Assembly (NCBI GenBank): GCA_030447585.1
Contig: JAUJOO010000003.1
Span: forward strand, 185,274 to 220,769
DNA from: Nocardioidaceae bacterium
Lineage (GTDB): Bacteria > Actinomycetota > Actinomycetes > Propionibacteriales > Nocardioidaceae
DNA length: 35,496 bases
Direction: 5' to 3'
The position numbers and the translations under genes were made by a program. The notes under the pieces are model-generated. The model worked only from the letters and a program-made list of their open reading frames with translations, was not told the DNA's origin and searched no databases. Shown here one piece after another: positions 7,127 through 16,022 of this stretch (positions within the stretch are counted from its first letter, which is position 1; every line of letters starts with the position of its first letter).

Positions 7127-9319
7127 ATGGTTTCCCTCGACACCAAGCTCGGCGGAGTGGTCGGCAAGGCAAGCACGACCGCCCTCAGAAGCGCCTTCGA
7201 GTTCGAGACGGTTGGTGACCTGCTGGCTCACTATCCGCGCCGCCTCGAGGATCGGGGCCAGCTCACCAACTTCGCCAACCTGCAGGTCGGCGAGCACGTC
7301 ACCGTCATAGCCAAGGTCGTCTCCGTCAAGAACATCCAGTACACGCCGAAAGGTGCACGCCGGCCAACCTTCCGTTCGGAGGTCACGATCACCGACGGCG
7401 AACGCGAGCTGCAGGCGACGTTCTTTCGACAGCCGTGGCGCAAGGGCAGCCTGGCTCCGGGGACGATCGCCTTGTTCAGCGGCAAGGTCACCGTCTTCAA
7501 CAGACGCCGCCAGCTCCAGCACCCGACCTGCGACATCCTCGGCCACGGCACGGACATCGATGAGTTCGCCGACCTTGAGACACCGCGCTGGATCCCCATC
7601 TACGCAGCCACCGCAAAGGTGACGTCCCAGGCGCTGACGGATGCGGTGAAGCAGGTGCTAGCGGTGCTCGACGACCCCGCTGATCCCGTCCCCGACGAGG
7701 TTCGTCGTTCACACGACCTGATGCCGTACGCCGAGGCGTTGAGCAAGGTCCATCAACCCGCCGACCCGAAGGAGTGGCACGACGCCCGCAGGCGGCTGCG
7801 GTTCGACGAGGCGTTCGTGCTCCAGACCGTGTTGGCACAGCGCCGCCGGCTGATGATGTCCTTGCCGGCCACCCCCCGCCAGCCGCGCCAGGGGGGCCTG
7901 CTGCAGCGCTTCGACTCGTCACTCCCGTTCATCCTGACGGACGGCCAGCGGCGTATCGGTGCGGAGCTTTCCGCCGAACTGGAGCGTTCCCATCCGATGC
8001 ACCGGCTGCTCCAAGGGGAGGTCGGGTCAGGAAAGACGGTAGTCGCGCTGCGCGCCATGCTGCAGGTCATCGACGCGGGAGGGCAGACCGCACTCCTTGC
8101 CCCGACCGAGGTCCTCGCCGCCCAGCATCACCGGTCGATCGAGGCCATGCTCGGACCGCTCGCATCCGCAGGCATGCTAGGTGGCGCCGACGACGCGACC
8201 CGTGTCGTGTTGCTGACGGGTTCGATGAGCGCCGCGAAGCGCCGTCAGGTGATGCTGGACATCGCGTCCGGTGTCGCAGGCATCGTCATCGGGACGCATG
8301 CCATCCTCGAGGAGAAGGTCCAGTTCGCGGAGCTTGGTCTTGTCGTGGTCGACGAGCAGCACCGGTTCGGAGTGGAGCAGCGCGCTGCACTCACCGACAA
8401 AGCCGGGTTCACACCGCCTCACGTCCTCGTGATGACAGCGACTCCGATACCTCGCACCGTGGCAATGACTGCGTTCGGCGACCTCGACGTCTCCACACTG
8501 CGAGAGCTGCCTGCCGGCCGAGCGCGGGTGCAGTCGACCGTCGTACCCACTGCCGAACGGCCCCAGTGGTTGGAGCGCGGCTGGGAACGTGTCCGTGAGG
8601 AGGTAGCCAACGGGCATCAGGCGTACGTCGTCTGCCCACGGATCGGTGGCGAACCCGAGTCGGCGATGCAGGAGGCACCCGCAGATGACGCTGGGCCGCC
8701 GTCACGCCCACCTCTCGCCGTCGCCGACGTAGCGGCCCAGCTGGCCGCCGGCCCACTGGCAGGGCTGCGGTTGTTCATGTTGCATGGCCGGCTTCCGGGG
8801 GACGAGAAGGACGACATCATGCAGCGCTTCGCGGCCGGCGAGATCGACGTACTCGTCGCGACCACCGTGATCGAGGTGGGCGTCGACGTCGCGAACGTCT
8901 CGGTGATGGTGGTCATGGACGCGGACCGCTACGGCGTCTCGCAGCTGCACCAGCTCCGCGGTCGCATCGGGAGAGGATCTGTCCCCGGCGTCTGCCTGCT
9001 CGTCACTGACGCCCCTGCCGATTCCGAGGCCCGCGAGCGCCTCGAGGCGGTCGCGGCGACGACCGACGGGTTCGAGCTGGCCAGGCTCGACCTGGAGAAC
9101 CGGCGTGAGGGCGACGTCCTTGGTGCCATGCAGTCAGGCCGTCGCTCGAGCCTGAAGCTTCTCTCCGTCCTCCGGGACGAGGACGTGATCAGCGACGCCC
9201 GAGCGGCTGCTGAGTCGGTCATCCAGGCGGATCCCGCGCTCGACCGGCACCCAGCGCTCAGAGCTGCGCTGGCATCCCTGCTGGCGAGCGAGCAGGCCGG
9301 CTACCTCGAGAAGTCGTGA
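7127..9319 (+). CDS. recG: ATP-dependent DNA helicase RecG
   Basis: This 730-aa superfamily 2 helicase remodels stalled replication forks and branch-migrates Holliday junctions. An N-terminal wedge/OB region (about residues 1-200) includes YPRRLEDRG. Walker A is GEVGSGKTVV, and the Walker B variant VVDEQHRFGVEQR (DEQH) is diagnostic of RecG/Mfd. Motif III MTATPIPRT and motif VI QLRGRIGRG follow. An insert rich in Pro/Ala lies between helicase motifs (about residues 515-535). The length is normal. The ATG at 7127 lies 5 bp after the preceding stop codon. Confidence 0.97.
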   Translation: MVSLDTKLGGVVGKASTTALRSAFEFETVGDLLAHYPRRLEDRGQLTNFANLQVGEHVTVIAKVVSVKNIQYTPKGARRPTFRSEVTITDGERELQATFFRQPWRKGSLAPGTIALFSGKVTVFNRRRQLQHPTCDILGHGTDIDEFADLETPRWIPIYAATAKVTSQALTDAVKQVLAVLDDPADPVPDEVRRSHDLMPYAEALSKVHQPADPKEWHDARRRLRFDEAFVLQTVLAQRRRLMMSLPATPRQPRQGGLLQRFDSSLPFILTDGQRRIGAELSAELERSHPMHRLLQGEVGSGKTVVALRAMLQVIDAGGQTALLAPTEVLAAQHHRSIEAMLGPLASAGMLGGADDATRVVLLTGSMSAAKRRQVMLDIASGVAGIVIGTHAILEEKVQFAELGLVVVDEQHRFGVEQRAALTDKAGFTPPHVLVMTATPIPRTVAMTAFGDLDVSTLRELPAGRARVQSTVVPTAERPQWLERGWERVREEVANGHQAYVVCPRIGGEPESAMQEAPADDAGPPSRPPLAVADVAAQLAAGPLAGLRLFMLHGRLPGDEKDDIMQRFAAGEIDVLVATTVIEVGVDVANVSVMVVMDADRYGVSQLHQLRGRIGRGSVPGVCLLVTDAPADSEARERLEAVAATTDGFELARLDLENRREGDVLGAMQSGRRSSLKLLSVLRDEDVISDARAAAESVIQADPALDRHPALRAALASLLASEQAGYLEKS

Positions 9320-9513
9320 CGCCCGCCTGGGTGGAGCAACCGCACGTCCGAGACGCTGCAAGATCCCGCTGCGGCAAGCGTTGTTGCCATCAGTCTTGAT
9401 CGTCATGGCCCGGGGCGCGGATCATTTCGTCATGCACCTACGCCACGCACTCGGCGGCAGCCGCTCGGCGCGACACCAGTCACCTCTCAGGCAGCTGGCT
9501 GTCCGGAGAAGTC

Positions 9514-10077
9514 ATGACCCGAATCATCGGCGGTAGCGTCGGAGGGCGACGACTCAAGACGCTACCGGGGACCGGCACTCGGCCCACGTCCGACCGGGTG
9601 CGTGAGGCGCTGTTCTCGGCCATCGAGTCGCAGCTCGGCACGCTCGCCGGACGAGTTGTGGTCGACCTGTACGCCGGTTCCGGGGCCGTCGGCCTCGAGG
9701 CGCGCTCACGAGGTGCCAGGGCGGTCACTCTCGTCGAGCGAGACCGCGCGGCCGCTGAGCTCATCCGCGCCAATGCGCGTGCACTAGGCCTCGACGGCGT
9801 GCACATCGTCACCAACAGCGCGGAGCGATGGGCGGCGCAGCCGTCTCGAGGCGGCGGCTTCGACGTCGCCTTTCTGGACCCGCCGTACTCGGTTGCCGAC
9901 GACACTGTCACTGACGTGCTGCGGCTGCTCGTCCAGAACGGTTGGCTGGTCGAGGGAGCCCTCGTCGTACTCGAACGCGCCAGCCGTGACGCCGGCTGGC
10001 GGTGGCCAACTGGTTGGGAAGGTATTCGTTCACGCAGATACGGAGAGACCATGCTCTGGTACGGTCGCCAGGTCTGA
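9514..10077 (+). CDS. rsmD: 16S rRNA (guanine(966)-N(2))-methyltransferase RsmD
   Basis: This 187-aa SAM-dependent methyltransferase modifies G966 of 16S rRNA. Features in order are GGRRLKT and TRPTSDRVREALFSAI (substrate and cofactor region), the SAM loop DLYAGSGAVGLEARSRGA (51-68), and the catalytic DPPY at 122-125. The ATG at 9514 gives a canonical MTRIIGG start. It is separated from recG by 194 bp with no obvious structure. The coaD start lies 80 bp downstream, and the rsmD-coaD order is conserved across bacteria. Confidence 0.95.
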   Translation: MTRIIGGSVGGRRLKTLPGTGTRPTSDRVREALFSAIESQLGTLAGRVVVDLYAGSGAVGLEARSRGARAVTLVERDRAAAELIRANARALGLDGVHIVTNSAERWAAQPSRGGGFDVAFLDPPYSVADDTVTDVLRLLVQNGWLVEGALVVLERASRDAGWRWPTGWEGIRSRRYGETMLWYGRQV

Positions 10078-10157
10078 TCAAGACCGCCACGCCCTTCACG
10101 AGTCGGGCGCTCGCAGCGCCTGACGAGGCGCTTCGACCACGGAACCGAGGAGCCGCG

Positions 10158-10640
10158 ATGCGTAGAGCCGTCTGTCCGGGGTCGTTCGACCCACTGACGA
10201 ACGGCCACCTCGATATCGTCGCTCGGGCCGCCAAGGTTTTCGACGAGGTGATCGTGGCGGTTCTGGTCAACGAGTCCAAGCGCAGCCTCTTCTCCGTCGA
10301 CGAGCGCGTGAGCATGCTAAGTGAGGCGGTATCGGCGTACGACAACGTCGAGGTGACGGCGTTTCGCGGGCTGCTCGTCGACTTCTGCCGCGACAACCAG
10401 GCGGTTGCCGTCGTGAAGGGGCTGCGAAGCGGGGGCGACTTCGACTACGAGGTGCACATGGCGCGGATGAACGAGCGGCTCTCCGGCATTGAGACCGTGT
10501 TCATCCCGGCGAGCCCGGCCCTGTCGTTCGTCGCGTCGAGCCTTGTCAAGGAGGTGGCCCGATTTGGCGGTGACGTGTCGGGGCTCGTACCGTCGTACGT
10601 CCTGAAACCGCTTCACAGCCGACTGAGCGAGCAGCCGTGA
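10158..10640 (+). CDS. coaD: Phosphopantetheine adenylyltransferase
   Basis: This 160-aa cytoplasmic enzyme transfers AMP from ATP to 4'-phosphopantetheine in coenzyme A synthesis. It shows the nucleotidyltransferase TNGH motif (residues 14-17) in CPGSFDPLTNGHLDI, VVKGLRSGGDFDYE, and the C-terminal SFVASSLVKEVARFGGD. The frame is open for 156 bases further upstream, but that overlaps rsmD. The ATG at 10158 follows GAGGAG with normal spacing and matches the family length. Confidence 0.97.
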   Translation: MRRAVCPGSFDPLTNGHLDIVARAAKVFDEVIVAVLVNESKRSLFSVDERVSMLSEAVSAYDNVEVTAFRGLLVDFCRDNQAVAVVKGLRSGGDFDYEVHMARMNERLSGIETVFIPASPALSFVASSLVKEVARFGGDVSGLVPSYVLKPLHSRLSEQP

Positions 10641-10680
10641 GTCAGCAGCCCGCATCTGAGCAGCACCAAGGAAGGTTTCC

Positions 10681-11187
10681 GTGGACGTCGCCCAGGCGTT
10701 GAAGGAGCTTCGTTCCGTCGTAGCGAATGCTCGCTCCATGCCGATGTCATCCTCGGCGGTGATCAACCGCACCGAGGTGCTCGAGATGATCGACCAGCTC
10801 CAGGTGGAGCTGCAGCAGGCGTTGGCGGGCTCCGACAGGGTCTGCTCCGAGCGGGACTCTGTTATTGCCGAGGCACGCCGCGACGCAGAGCGCATCGTCG
10901 CCGAGGCGCACCGAGAGCGCGAGTTGCTGGCCTCTGAGACAGACGTCTACACGATCGCCAAGCGCGAGTCGGAGCACCTTCGCTCCGAGGCCCAGCTGGA
11001 GGCGACAGAGCTGCGCAGAGAGACCGACGAGTATGTCGACCAGCGTCTGGCCAACCTGGAGATCGCTCTCACGAAGACGCTCGAGGCACTGAGCCGAGGC
11101 CGTGACCGCCTCAACGGCCGGTCAGGTCTCCACAACCTCGACAAGTCGCACGACGAGACGCCGTTTCCCTTCTCAGAGGTTGACTGA
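10681..11187 (+). CDS. Coiled-coil protein (DivIVA-like / ATP-synthase-b-like)
   Basis: This 168-aa charged protein is mostly helical. After a short N-terminal part, residues about 35-145 form a continuous coiled coil rich in Glu, Arg and Ala, with heptad patterns such as VIAEARRDAERIVAEAHRER. A similar gene often lies between coaD and DUF177 in Actinomycetota, where it is annotated as a hypothetical cell-division or ATP-synthase-b-like protein. I see no enzymatic motif or membrane segment. The GTG at 10681 is supported by AAGGAAGG immediately upstream. A scaffold role at the membrane or division site is an inference. Confidence 0.85.
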   Translation: MDVAQALKELRSVVANARSMPMSSSAVINRTEVLEMIDQLQVELQQALAGSDRVCSERDSVIAEARRDAERIVAEAHRERELLASETDVYTIAKRESEHLRSEAQLEATELRRETDEYVDQRLANLEIALTKTLEALSRGRDRLNGRSGLHNLDKSHDETPFPFSEVD

Positions 11188-11193
11188 CCTGCG

Positions 11194-11256
11194 AGGTTGG
11201 GGAAGTCGTCGGGGGCGGAATCAGGGGGTCTGGCGCGGGCGAGATTCCCCAAACCT
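11194..11256 (+). terminator. Long inverted repeat after the coiled-coil gene
   Basis: AGGTTGGGGAA (11194-11204) is complementary to TTCCCCAAACCT (11245-11256) with one bulged A, across a 40-nt loop. It starts 7 bases after the coiled-coil gene's stop and lies upstream of a good promoter, so it may separate the two transcription units. There is no U-tract. Confidence 0.35.
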
Positions 11257-11321
11257 GAGGGTCGGCGTGTCCAGGGGTACGCCGGTGGCTGCTGCCCGCT
11301 TCAGCTGCGAGACGCTCGATT

Positions 11322-11350
11322 TGAGGGTGGCGAGTCGCACCGGCTATTCT
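11322..11350 (+). promoter_or_regulatory. Sigma-A-like promoter of DUF177-rpmF-rnc
   Basis: TTGAGG (11322-11327) and TATTCT (11345-11350) are spaced by 17 bp, the best match to a housekeeping promoter seen in the window. Initiation near 11357 would produce a leader of about 68 nt that begins just before a strong hairpin at 11364. Confidence 0.6.
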
Positions 11351-11363
11351 TAGTGGCTGAGTG

Positions 11364-11385
11364 GCTGCCTTCCTGCGAAGGCAGC
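11364..11385 (+). promoter_or_regulatory. Perfect 9-bp hairpin near the 5' end of the leader
   Basis: GCTGCCTTC (11364-11372) and GAAGGCAGC (11377-11385) form a perfect stem with a CTGC tetraloop. It sits about 14 nt downstream of the -10 box and 40 nt before the DUF177 start. It could be an operator in DNA, or an RNA element affecting stability or translation of the rpmF operon. Confidence 0.55.
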
Positions 11386-11424
11386 GATCTGCTGTTCCTC
11401 GCCGAAACCGGAAAGTCGTGTGCG

Positions 11425-11994
11425 ATGCGTCTCGACCCGCGTTCGCCGCTCGTGATCAACACCCATGAGCTAGGGCGACGACCCGGATCGATGCGGACCC
11501 AGAAGCTCACGGTACCGGCACCGACGGAGCTTGGTATCGAAGTCATCGGCGTCCCCGCAGGATCGTCCGTGGAGGTCGAGCTACGGCTCGAAGCGGTGAT
11601 GGAGGGGGTGCTCGCGTCGGGTTCGGCGGGGGCGATGGTCGTCGGGGAGTGCGCCCGTTGCCTGGAGCGGATCGAGGATGACCTCGAGGTGTCGTTGCAG
11701 GAGCTGTACGTCTACCCCGAGAGCGACGCCGAAGAGGACGAGGCCAGCCGACTCGATGGTGAGCTTCTCGACCTGGAGCCGGTGTTGCGCGACGCGGTAG
11801 TGCTTGCGCTGCCGTTTCGGCCCGTGTGCAGACCGGACTGTCCGGGGCTGTGCGCGCAGTGCGGTGCGCGGCTCGCTGAAGAGCCGCACCACACGCACGA
11901 AGAGAGCATCGACCCACGATGGGCGACGCTTTCCAGCTTGACCCTGAACGACGCCGAGCCAGCCGATCCCTCGGCTAGCCGAGACGAGGAGTAG
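11425..11994 (+). CDS. DUF177 (YceD) family protein
   Basis: This 189-aa protein belongs to DUF177, almost always encoded directly before rpmF and linked in bacteria and plastids to 23S rRNA accumulation. Seen here are an N-terminal LVINTHELGRRPGSM, the central CARCLE motif, the acidic ESDAEEDEA stretch, and the C-terminal CRPDCPGLCAQCG cysteine cluster, probably a zinc site. The frame is open 228 bases further upstream, but that part covers the promoter and hairpin. The ATG at 11425 gives a normal start. rpmF begins 3 bp after the stop, so the two are surely co-transcribed. Confidence 0.9.
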   Translation: MRLDPRSPLVINTHELGRRPGSMRTQKLTVPAPTELGIEVIGVPAGSSVEVELRLEAVMEGVLASGSAGAMVVGECARCLERIEDDLEVSLQELYVYPESDAEEDEASRLDGELLDLEPVLRDAVVLALPFRPVCRPDCPGLCAQCGARLAEEPHHTHEESIDPRWATLSSLTLNDAEPADPSASRDEE

Positions 11995-11997
11995 ACC

Positions 11998-12183
11998 GTG
12001 GCAGTTCCGAAGCGGAAGATGTCGCGCAGCAACACGCGCCACCGCCGTTCGCAGTGGAAGGCCACGGTCCCGTCGCTGGTGACGTGCGCCAACCCCGCGT
12101 GCCAGTCGAAGCACCTGCCGCACCGGGCTTGTCCCGAGTGCGGTCAGTACGGCGCCCGGGCAGACCGCCGTCAGGTCCTCTGA
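11998..12183 (+). CDS. rpmF: 50S ribosomal protein L32
   Basis: This 61-aa protein starts with the invariant [20 protein letters not shown] of L32 and is part of the large ribosomal subunit. Two cysteine pairs probably bind zinc. The first is CANPAC (C-x4-C) instead of the more usual C-x2-C, and the second is CPEC. It uses a GTG start at 11998, three bases after DUF177 and ten bases before rnc, in a typical three-gene operon. Confidence 0.97.
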   Translation: MAVPKRKMSRSNTRHRRSQWKATVPSLVTCANPACQSKHLPHRACPECGQYGARADRRQVL

Positions 12184-12192
12184 CCGCCTGCC

Positions 12193-12954
12193 GTGAACGA
12201 GGGGGTCGTCGAGACGTCGCGGGCGCAGTTGTGTGCCGACCTCGGCGTCGAAGCTCTCGATCCTCAGCTGCTGCAGCGTGCCCTGACTCATCGCTCCTTC
12301 GCCTACGAGAACGGCGGCCTGCCGACCAACGAGCGGCTCGAGTTCCTCGGTGACTCGGTGCTCGGGGTGGTCGTCACCGAGTCGCTGTACTTGACCCACC
12401 CGGACCTGTCGGAAGGCCGCCTCGCCAAGCTACGGGCGGCGGTCGTCAATGCGCGTGCTCTCGCCGAGGTCGGGCGCACGATCGGCCTCGGTCAGCACCT
12501 GCTCCTGGGGCGAGGTGAGGAGGCGAGCGGCGGCAGGGACAAGGCGTCGATCCTCTCCGACGGGGTGGAGGCGCTGATCGGCGCCGTCTACATCGACAAG
12601 GGCTTCGAGGAGGCCGCTGCGGTCGTCCATCGGCTGTTCGATCCGCTGATGGACGCTGCCGCCGGCCTCGGTGCCGGACTGGACTGGAAGACCAGTCTGC
12701 AGGAGCTGTCCGCGGGCTTGGGACTGGGCGTCCCCGAGTACCTCATCGACCACAGCGGTCCCGACCACGAGAAGACGTTCGTCGCCCGCGTACGCGTCGC
12801 AGGCGAGGTCTATGGCAGCGGCACCGGACGCTCCAAGAAGGAAGCGGAGCAGCTCGCGGCGGAGACCGCCTGGCGTTCCATCCGTGACGAGCACGACGTC
12901 GCCGACGCCCGCCCGGCGGACGCCGCGGTCCATACTCCCCTCTCGCTCGGCTGA
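12193..12954 (+). CDS. rnc: Ribonuclease III
   Basis: This 253-aa endonuclease cleaves double-stranded RNA and processes rRNA precursors. The signature [10 protein letters not shown] (46-55) carries catalytic acidic residues Glu47, Glu50 and Asp54. The second acidic pair is in [16 protein letters not shown]-terminal dsRNA-binding domain runs from about residue 165, with [16 protein letters not shown]. The last ~25 residues are a low-similarity acidic/Ala tail. The GTG start at 12193 lies 9 bp after rpmF, and mutM follows after 51 bp. Confidence 0.96.
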   Translation: MNEGVVETSRAQLCADLGVEALDPQLLQRALTHRSFAYENGGLPTNERLEFLGDSVLGVVVTESLYLTHPDLSEGRLAKLRAAVVNARALAEVGRTIGLGQHLLLGRGEEASGGRDKASILSDGVEALIGAVYIDKGFEEAAAVVHRLFDPLMDAAAGLGAGLDWKTSLQELSAGLGLGVPEYLIDHSGPDHEKTFVARVRVAGEVYGSGTGRSKKEAEQLAAETAWRSIRDEHDVADARPADAAVHTPLSLG

Positions 12955-13005
12955 GTCGAGCTGTCCGGTGTCTGCGTTGAGCGCACAACAGATCCGAGCC
13001 GATCC

Positions 13006-13857
13006 GTGCCCGAGCTCCCAGAGGTAGAGGTAGTGCGCCGCGGCCTGGAGTCAGGTGTGGTCGGCGGCACCATCGAGCGCGTCCACGTCAGGCATCCGCG
13101 TTCGGTACGCCGCCATGTGGAGGGTGCGGCCGACTTCGAGCAGCAGCTGGCCGACCAGCGTGTCGTCGGTGCTCGCCGGCGTGGCAAGTACCTGTGGCTC
13201 GCCTTGGACTCAGGCGACGCCGTGCTGGGTCACCTGGGTATGAGTGGGCAGCTCTTGGTCCGGCCCCGGGCCGCCCCCCTCGAGCGGCATCTTCGGGTGG
13301 TGTTCGAGCTGTCGGAGGGCCGCGACCTGCGCTTCGTCGACCAGCGCACCTTCGGCGGGCTGCTGATCTCCCGCGAGGGCGCCGAGCTGCCTCGAGAGAT
13401 GTCGCACATCGCCCGTGACCCTATCGACCCTGAGTTCGACGAAGCGGCCTTCTACGCGGCAGTGCGCAGGCGTCGTACCGGGGTGAAGCGAGCGTTGCTG
13501 GACCAGACTCTCGTCTCAGGGATCGGCAACATCTACGCCGACGAGGCGCTGTGGGCGGCGCGGTTGCACTACGCACGGCCCACCGAGACGCTGCGTCGCA
13601 GCGAGGTGGAGCGCCTGCTCGACGAGGTGCGCGCCGTCATGACCCGAGCACTCGCAGAGGGCGGGACGTCGTTCGACGCGCTCTACGTCAACGTGAACGG
13701 GGAGTCGGGCTACTTCGACCGGTCGTTGGCCGCCTACGGCCGGCGCGGCGAGCCGTGCCCGCGCTGTGGGACACCCATCCGCCGGGACGCCTTCATGAAC
13801 CGGTCGTCGTACACCTGCCCGCGGTGTCAGCCGCGCCCTCGCCGCGGCCGCTGGTGA
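13006..13857 (+). CDS. mutM: Formamidopyrimidine-DNA glycosylase
   Basis: This 283-aa bifunctional glycosylase/AP lyase removes 8-oxoguanine and formamidopyrimidines. The catalytic Pro2 and Glu3 are in [15 protein letters not shown], and Lys61 in RRRGKYLWL contacts DNA. The helix-two-turn-helix is around [14 protein letters not shown], and the C-terminal zinc finger has paired CPRC motifs with an intervening MNRSSYT. The GTG at 13006 is required to place Pro at position 2. The rnc-mutM-smc gene order is conserved in Actinomycetota; here about 4.4 kb of other genes separate mutM from smc. Confidence 0.96.
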   Translation: MPELPEVEVVRRGLESGVVGGTIERVHVRHPRSVRRHVEGAADFEQQLADQRVVGARRRGKYLWLALDSGDAVLGHLGMSGQLLVRPRAAPLERHLRVVFELSEGRDLRFVDQRTFGGLLISREGAELPREMSHIARDPIDPEFDEAAFYAAVRRRRTGVKRALLDQTLVSGIGNIYADEALWAARLHYARPTETLRRSEVERLLDEVRAVMTRALAEGGTSFDALYVNVNGESGYFDRSLAAYGRRGEPCPRCGTPIRRDAFMNRSSYTCPRCQPRPRRGRW

Positions 13858-14336
13858 CGTGGACCCCTTTCGTGTCTTTCGCAGATCGGGTCCCCGTCTG
13901 GCGCCTGGTCCACGAACACACGAGCGCTGCCGGGGACTCATGCCCGAGTCCGGGCGAAGGCACCGCGTCAGCTGAGGTGGGTGCCGAAGAAACCGGTGCG
14001 AACTGGCTCAGGCGTGGTCACGGGCGCGTTCGGCTGCGACGGCCGCCGGAACCTGCCCGCTCCGGTCGATCGGGGTCCACGGCTCGGTCCTGACCCACTC
14101 GGAGCCACAGCCGGCGCAGGCGAAGACGGCCAGGACGCCTGCCTCAGGGCTGAGCCACCTCTCGCCCGTCGACCCCCAGACGCAGATCGACTGGCACGGC
14201 CACTGAGCGACGTCGCGTGGCGGCGAGGACTGGTGGAGAGGTCCGGAGGATCGAGTCATCTCCGCCCATTGTGCCCGACGCGCGCCCGCGGGCGGTCGAC
14301 CTGTCCTTGCGGCGGGCTGCCCGTATCGTCCCCATT
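13858..14336. other. 479-bp gap between mutM and the six-TM gene
   Basis: No plus-strand gene is convincing here. The only coding signal I would support is a possible small minus-strand gene at 14008-14259, listed separately. The rest has no clear hairpin or repeat. Confidence 0.4.
14008..14259 (-). CDS. Possible small Cys-containing hypothetical protein
   Basis: This 83-aa frame contains ICVWGSTGERWL and FACAGCGSEWVRTEPWTPID, then an Ala/Arg-rich end. The CxxC followed by aromatic and charged residues looks like a small metal-binding protein rather than random high-GC translation. The likely start is ATG 14259, with GGCGGAG abutting it; a later start is possible. I do not recognise a named family. 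It is antisense to nothing and occupies an otherwise empty gap. It could still be a chance open frame. Confidence 0.4.
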   Translation of the reverse strand: MTRSSGPLHQSSPPRDVAQWPCQSICVWGSTGERWLSPEAGVLAVFACAGCGSEWVRTEPWTPIDRSGQVPAAVAAERARDHA

Positions 14337-15833
14337 ATGGCCGACATCAGCGAGGACGCGTCAGGAGCGCCCCAGGCGTGGCGGCAGTCGCCTCCGCCCA
14401 CGCCTGACGCGGTTGGCGACCGCACTAGCGCGGCGGCGATGCGAAGCGCCGCGCTGAACGCCCTCTGGTACGCCATTGCCTCCTGGCGTCGACTCGCTTT
14501 GGGTTCCGTGCTCACGGTGGTGCCAGCCTCCGCGGTGATGGTCGAGCTTTGGCGCCAAGACGCCGCCGGGCGTCCGAACGGGTACGCCGTGGCTACCAAC
14601 GCCTCCGGCCTGGTGGCGCAGCTGGTGCTGGGATGTGTCGCGGTCGGTGCCGCGGTCGCTCTGGTGCTTCACGCCCGCCGCGGACGGCACCTTCGGCAGC
14701 TCTTCGAGGCGTGGGACAGGTTCGGTTTCGACCCATCGGCGCGGGCTCTTCCGCGGCTGCCTGCGCCGACGCCGTCCCCGCCCCAGCGAAGAGGCCGGTT
14801 CTCGTGGTGGCGCGACCCGAAGCCCGTTCAGTTCCAGACGGTTCTGCCCGCACCCGAGCCGGGCTACCGGCGGATGCTCGACGACGTGTGGCTGGGCGGC
14901 CGGTTGCTCGCCCACTTCTTGGTGTCCGTTGTGCTCGGTGTCTTTGGTCTCGCTATCGGGGTGGGTCTCCTCGCCTTCTCCGTCCTTGCTGATGACAACG
15001 ACGCGGTGATGACGGCGGCAATGGCTGCTGCCGGGGCAGTGCCAGTGGTCGCTGCTGTCGGGGCCTTCGTGACCGCGAGACGCGAGGCCCTCGCCTCGAG
15101 CGCCCTGGAGCGCAGGAGTGACGTCGCCGACTTCGTCGGCAAGGCGCGCCAGGATCTCGGCTCCGACCGGACGAGCCCACCCGAGCAGCTCGCCCAGGAG
15201 GAGCAGTCAGTCGTCCAACGCAACTTCATGATCGTCATTCCATTCGCGGTGGTGGCCCTCCTGGGGCTCGCCTTCGAGCTACGCGGGGAGCCGTGGGGTG
15301 TCTGGGTCAGCGTGATCGCACCCTTCGCGGCACCTGTGCCCGTCTGGTTCGCTTGGTCGCGCTGGCGACGTTACCGGCTACCCGCACAGGCCGTGCGTCG
15401 TGGCCTGCTGGCTTCCGACTCGCCGGCGGTGTTGGCGCGGTCGGTGCGCGACGACTCCCGCGATCACCGCCGACCCCAGGCTGTCGCCTCGGTCGACGTG
15501 CCTGCCGACGTACTCGACGCAGTGCAGGCGCGGACATACGTGGTACAGGCCGGCGCGGACAGCCTGATGTTGGTGGACGGCAAGCGGCGGATCATCCTCG
15601 ACACGCGCCTGCTGCTCGGAGCGGCCCTCGTGCCTGGCGCTCGGGTGAGCCGCCTTGACGTGGTTTTGCTGTGGCCGAAAGGCGAGACTCTGATCTTGTC
15701 GACGCTCCAGCGCAAAGCGCTCATCAGCATTCTGCACGCTGCGGGGGTGCCGTTCGCACCATTGCACGTGGAGGGCTTCGAGGCGCTGTTGTCTCGGCAG
15801 CGCGAGACGGCTCGCCTCGTCGCTCGACAGTGA
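14337..15833 (+). CDS. Six-TM membrane protein of unknown function
   Basis: This 498-aa protein has predicted membrane helices at about residues 53-71, 90-112, 192-218, 224-246, 297-315 and 321-341, in three pairs separated by basic or proline-rich loops. A soluble C-terminal domain of about 155 residues follows (VDVPADVLDAVQARTYVVQAGADS and onward), probably cytoplasmic. I recognise no catalytic motif. The chosen ATG at 14337 follows a stretch without similarity; the frame is open from 14217 but would add 40 poorly structured residues. It stands alone, with 189 bp to the next gene. Confidence 0.7.
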   Translation: MADISEDASGAPQAWRQSPPPTPDAVGDRTSAAAMRSAALNALWYAIASWRRLALGSVLTVVPASAVMVELWRQDAAGRPNGYAVATNASGLVAQLVLGCVAVGAAVALVLHARRGRHLRQLFEAWDRFGFDPSARALPRLPAPTPSPPQRRGRFSWWRDPKPVQFQTVLPAPEPGYRRMLDDVWLGGRLLAHFLVSVVLGVFGLAIGVGLLAFSVLADDNDAVMTAAMAAAGAVPVVAAVGAFVTARREALASSALERRSDVADFVGKARQDLGSDRTSPPEQLAQEEQSVVQRNFMIVIPFAVVALLGLAFELRGEPWGVWVSVIAPFAAPVPVWFAWSRWRRYRLPAQAVRRGLLASDSPAVLARSVRDDSRDHRRPQAVASVDVPADVLDAVQARTYVVQAGADSLMLVDGKRRIILDTRLLLGAALVPGARVSRLDVVLLWPKGETLILSTLQRKALISILHAAGVPFAPLHVEGFEALLSRQRETARLVARQ

Positions 15834-16022
15834 GGCCTTCTCGCAAACTCGGCGCGGCTTTTCGTCTGCGGGCCTGCGGTCACGACAGCGGTGATGAATC
15901 AACGCATCAGTTGACCGCGGAGCGAACCGGTGTCACTCTAGAACGAACAGCAGCGCATTCCGGCCGCCGGTCTCAACCGCGCCGACGCTGCACACCGACA
16001 GATCCGTCCCGGAGGAACGTTC

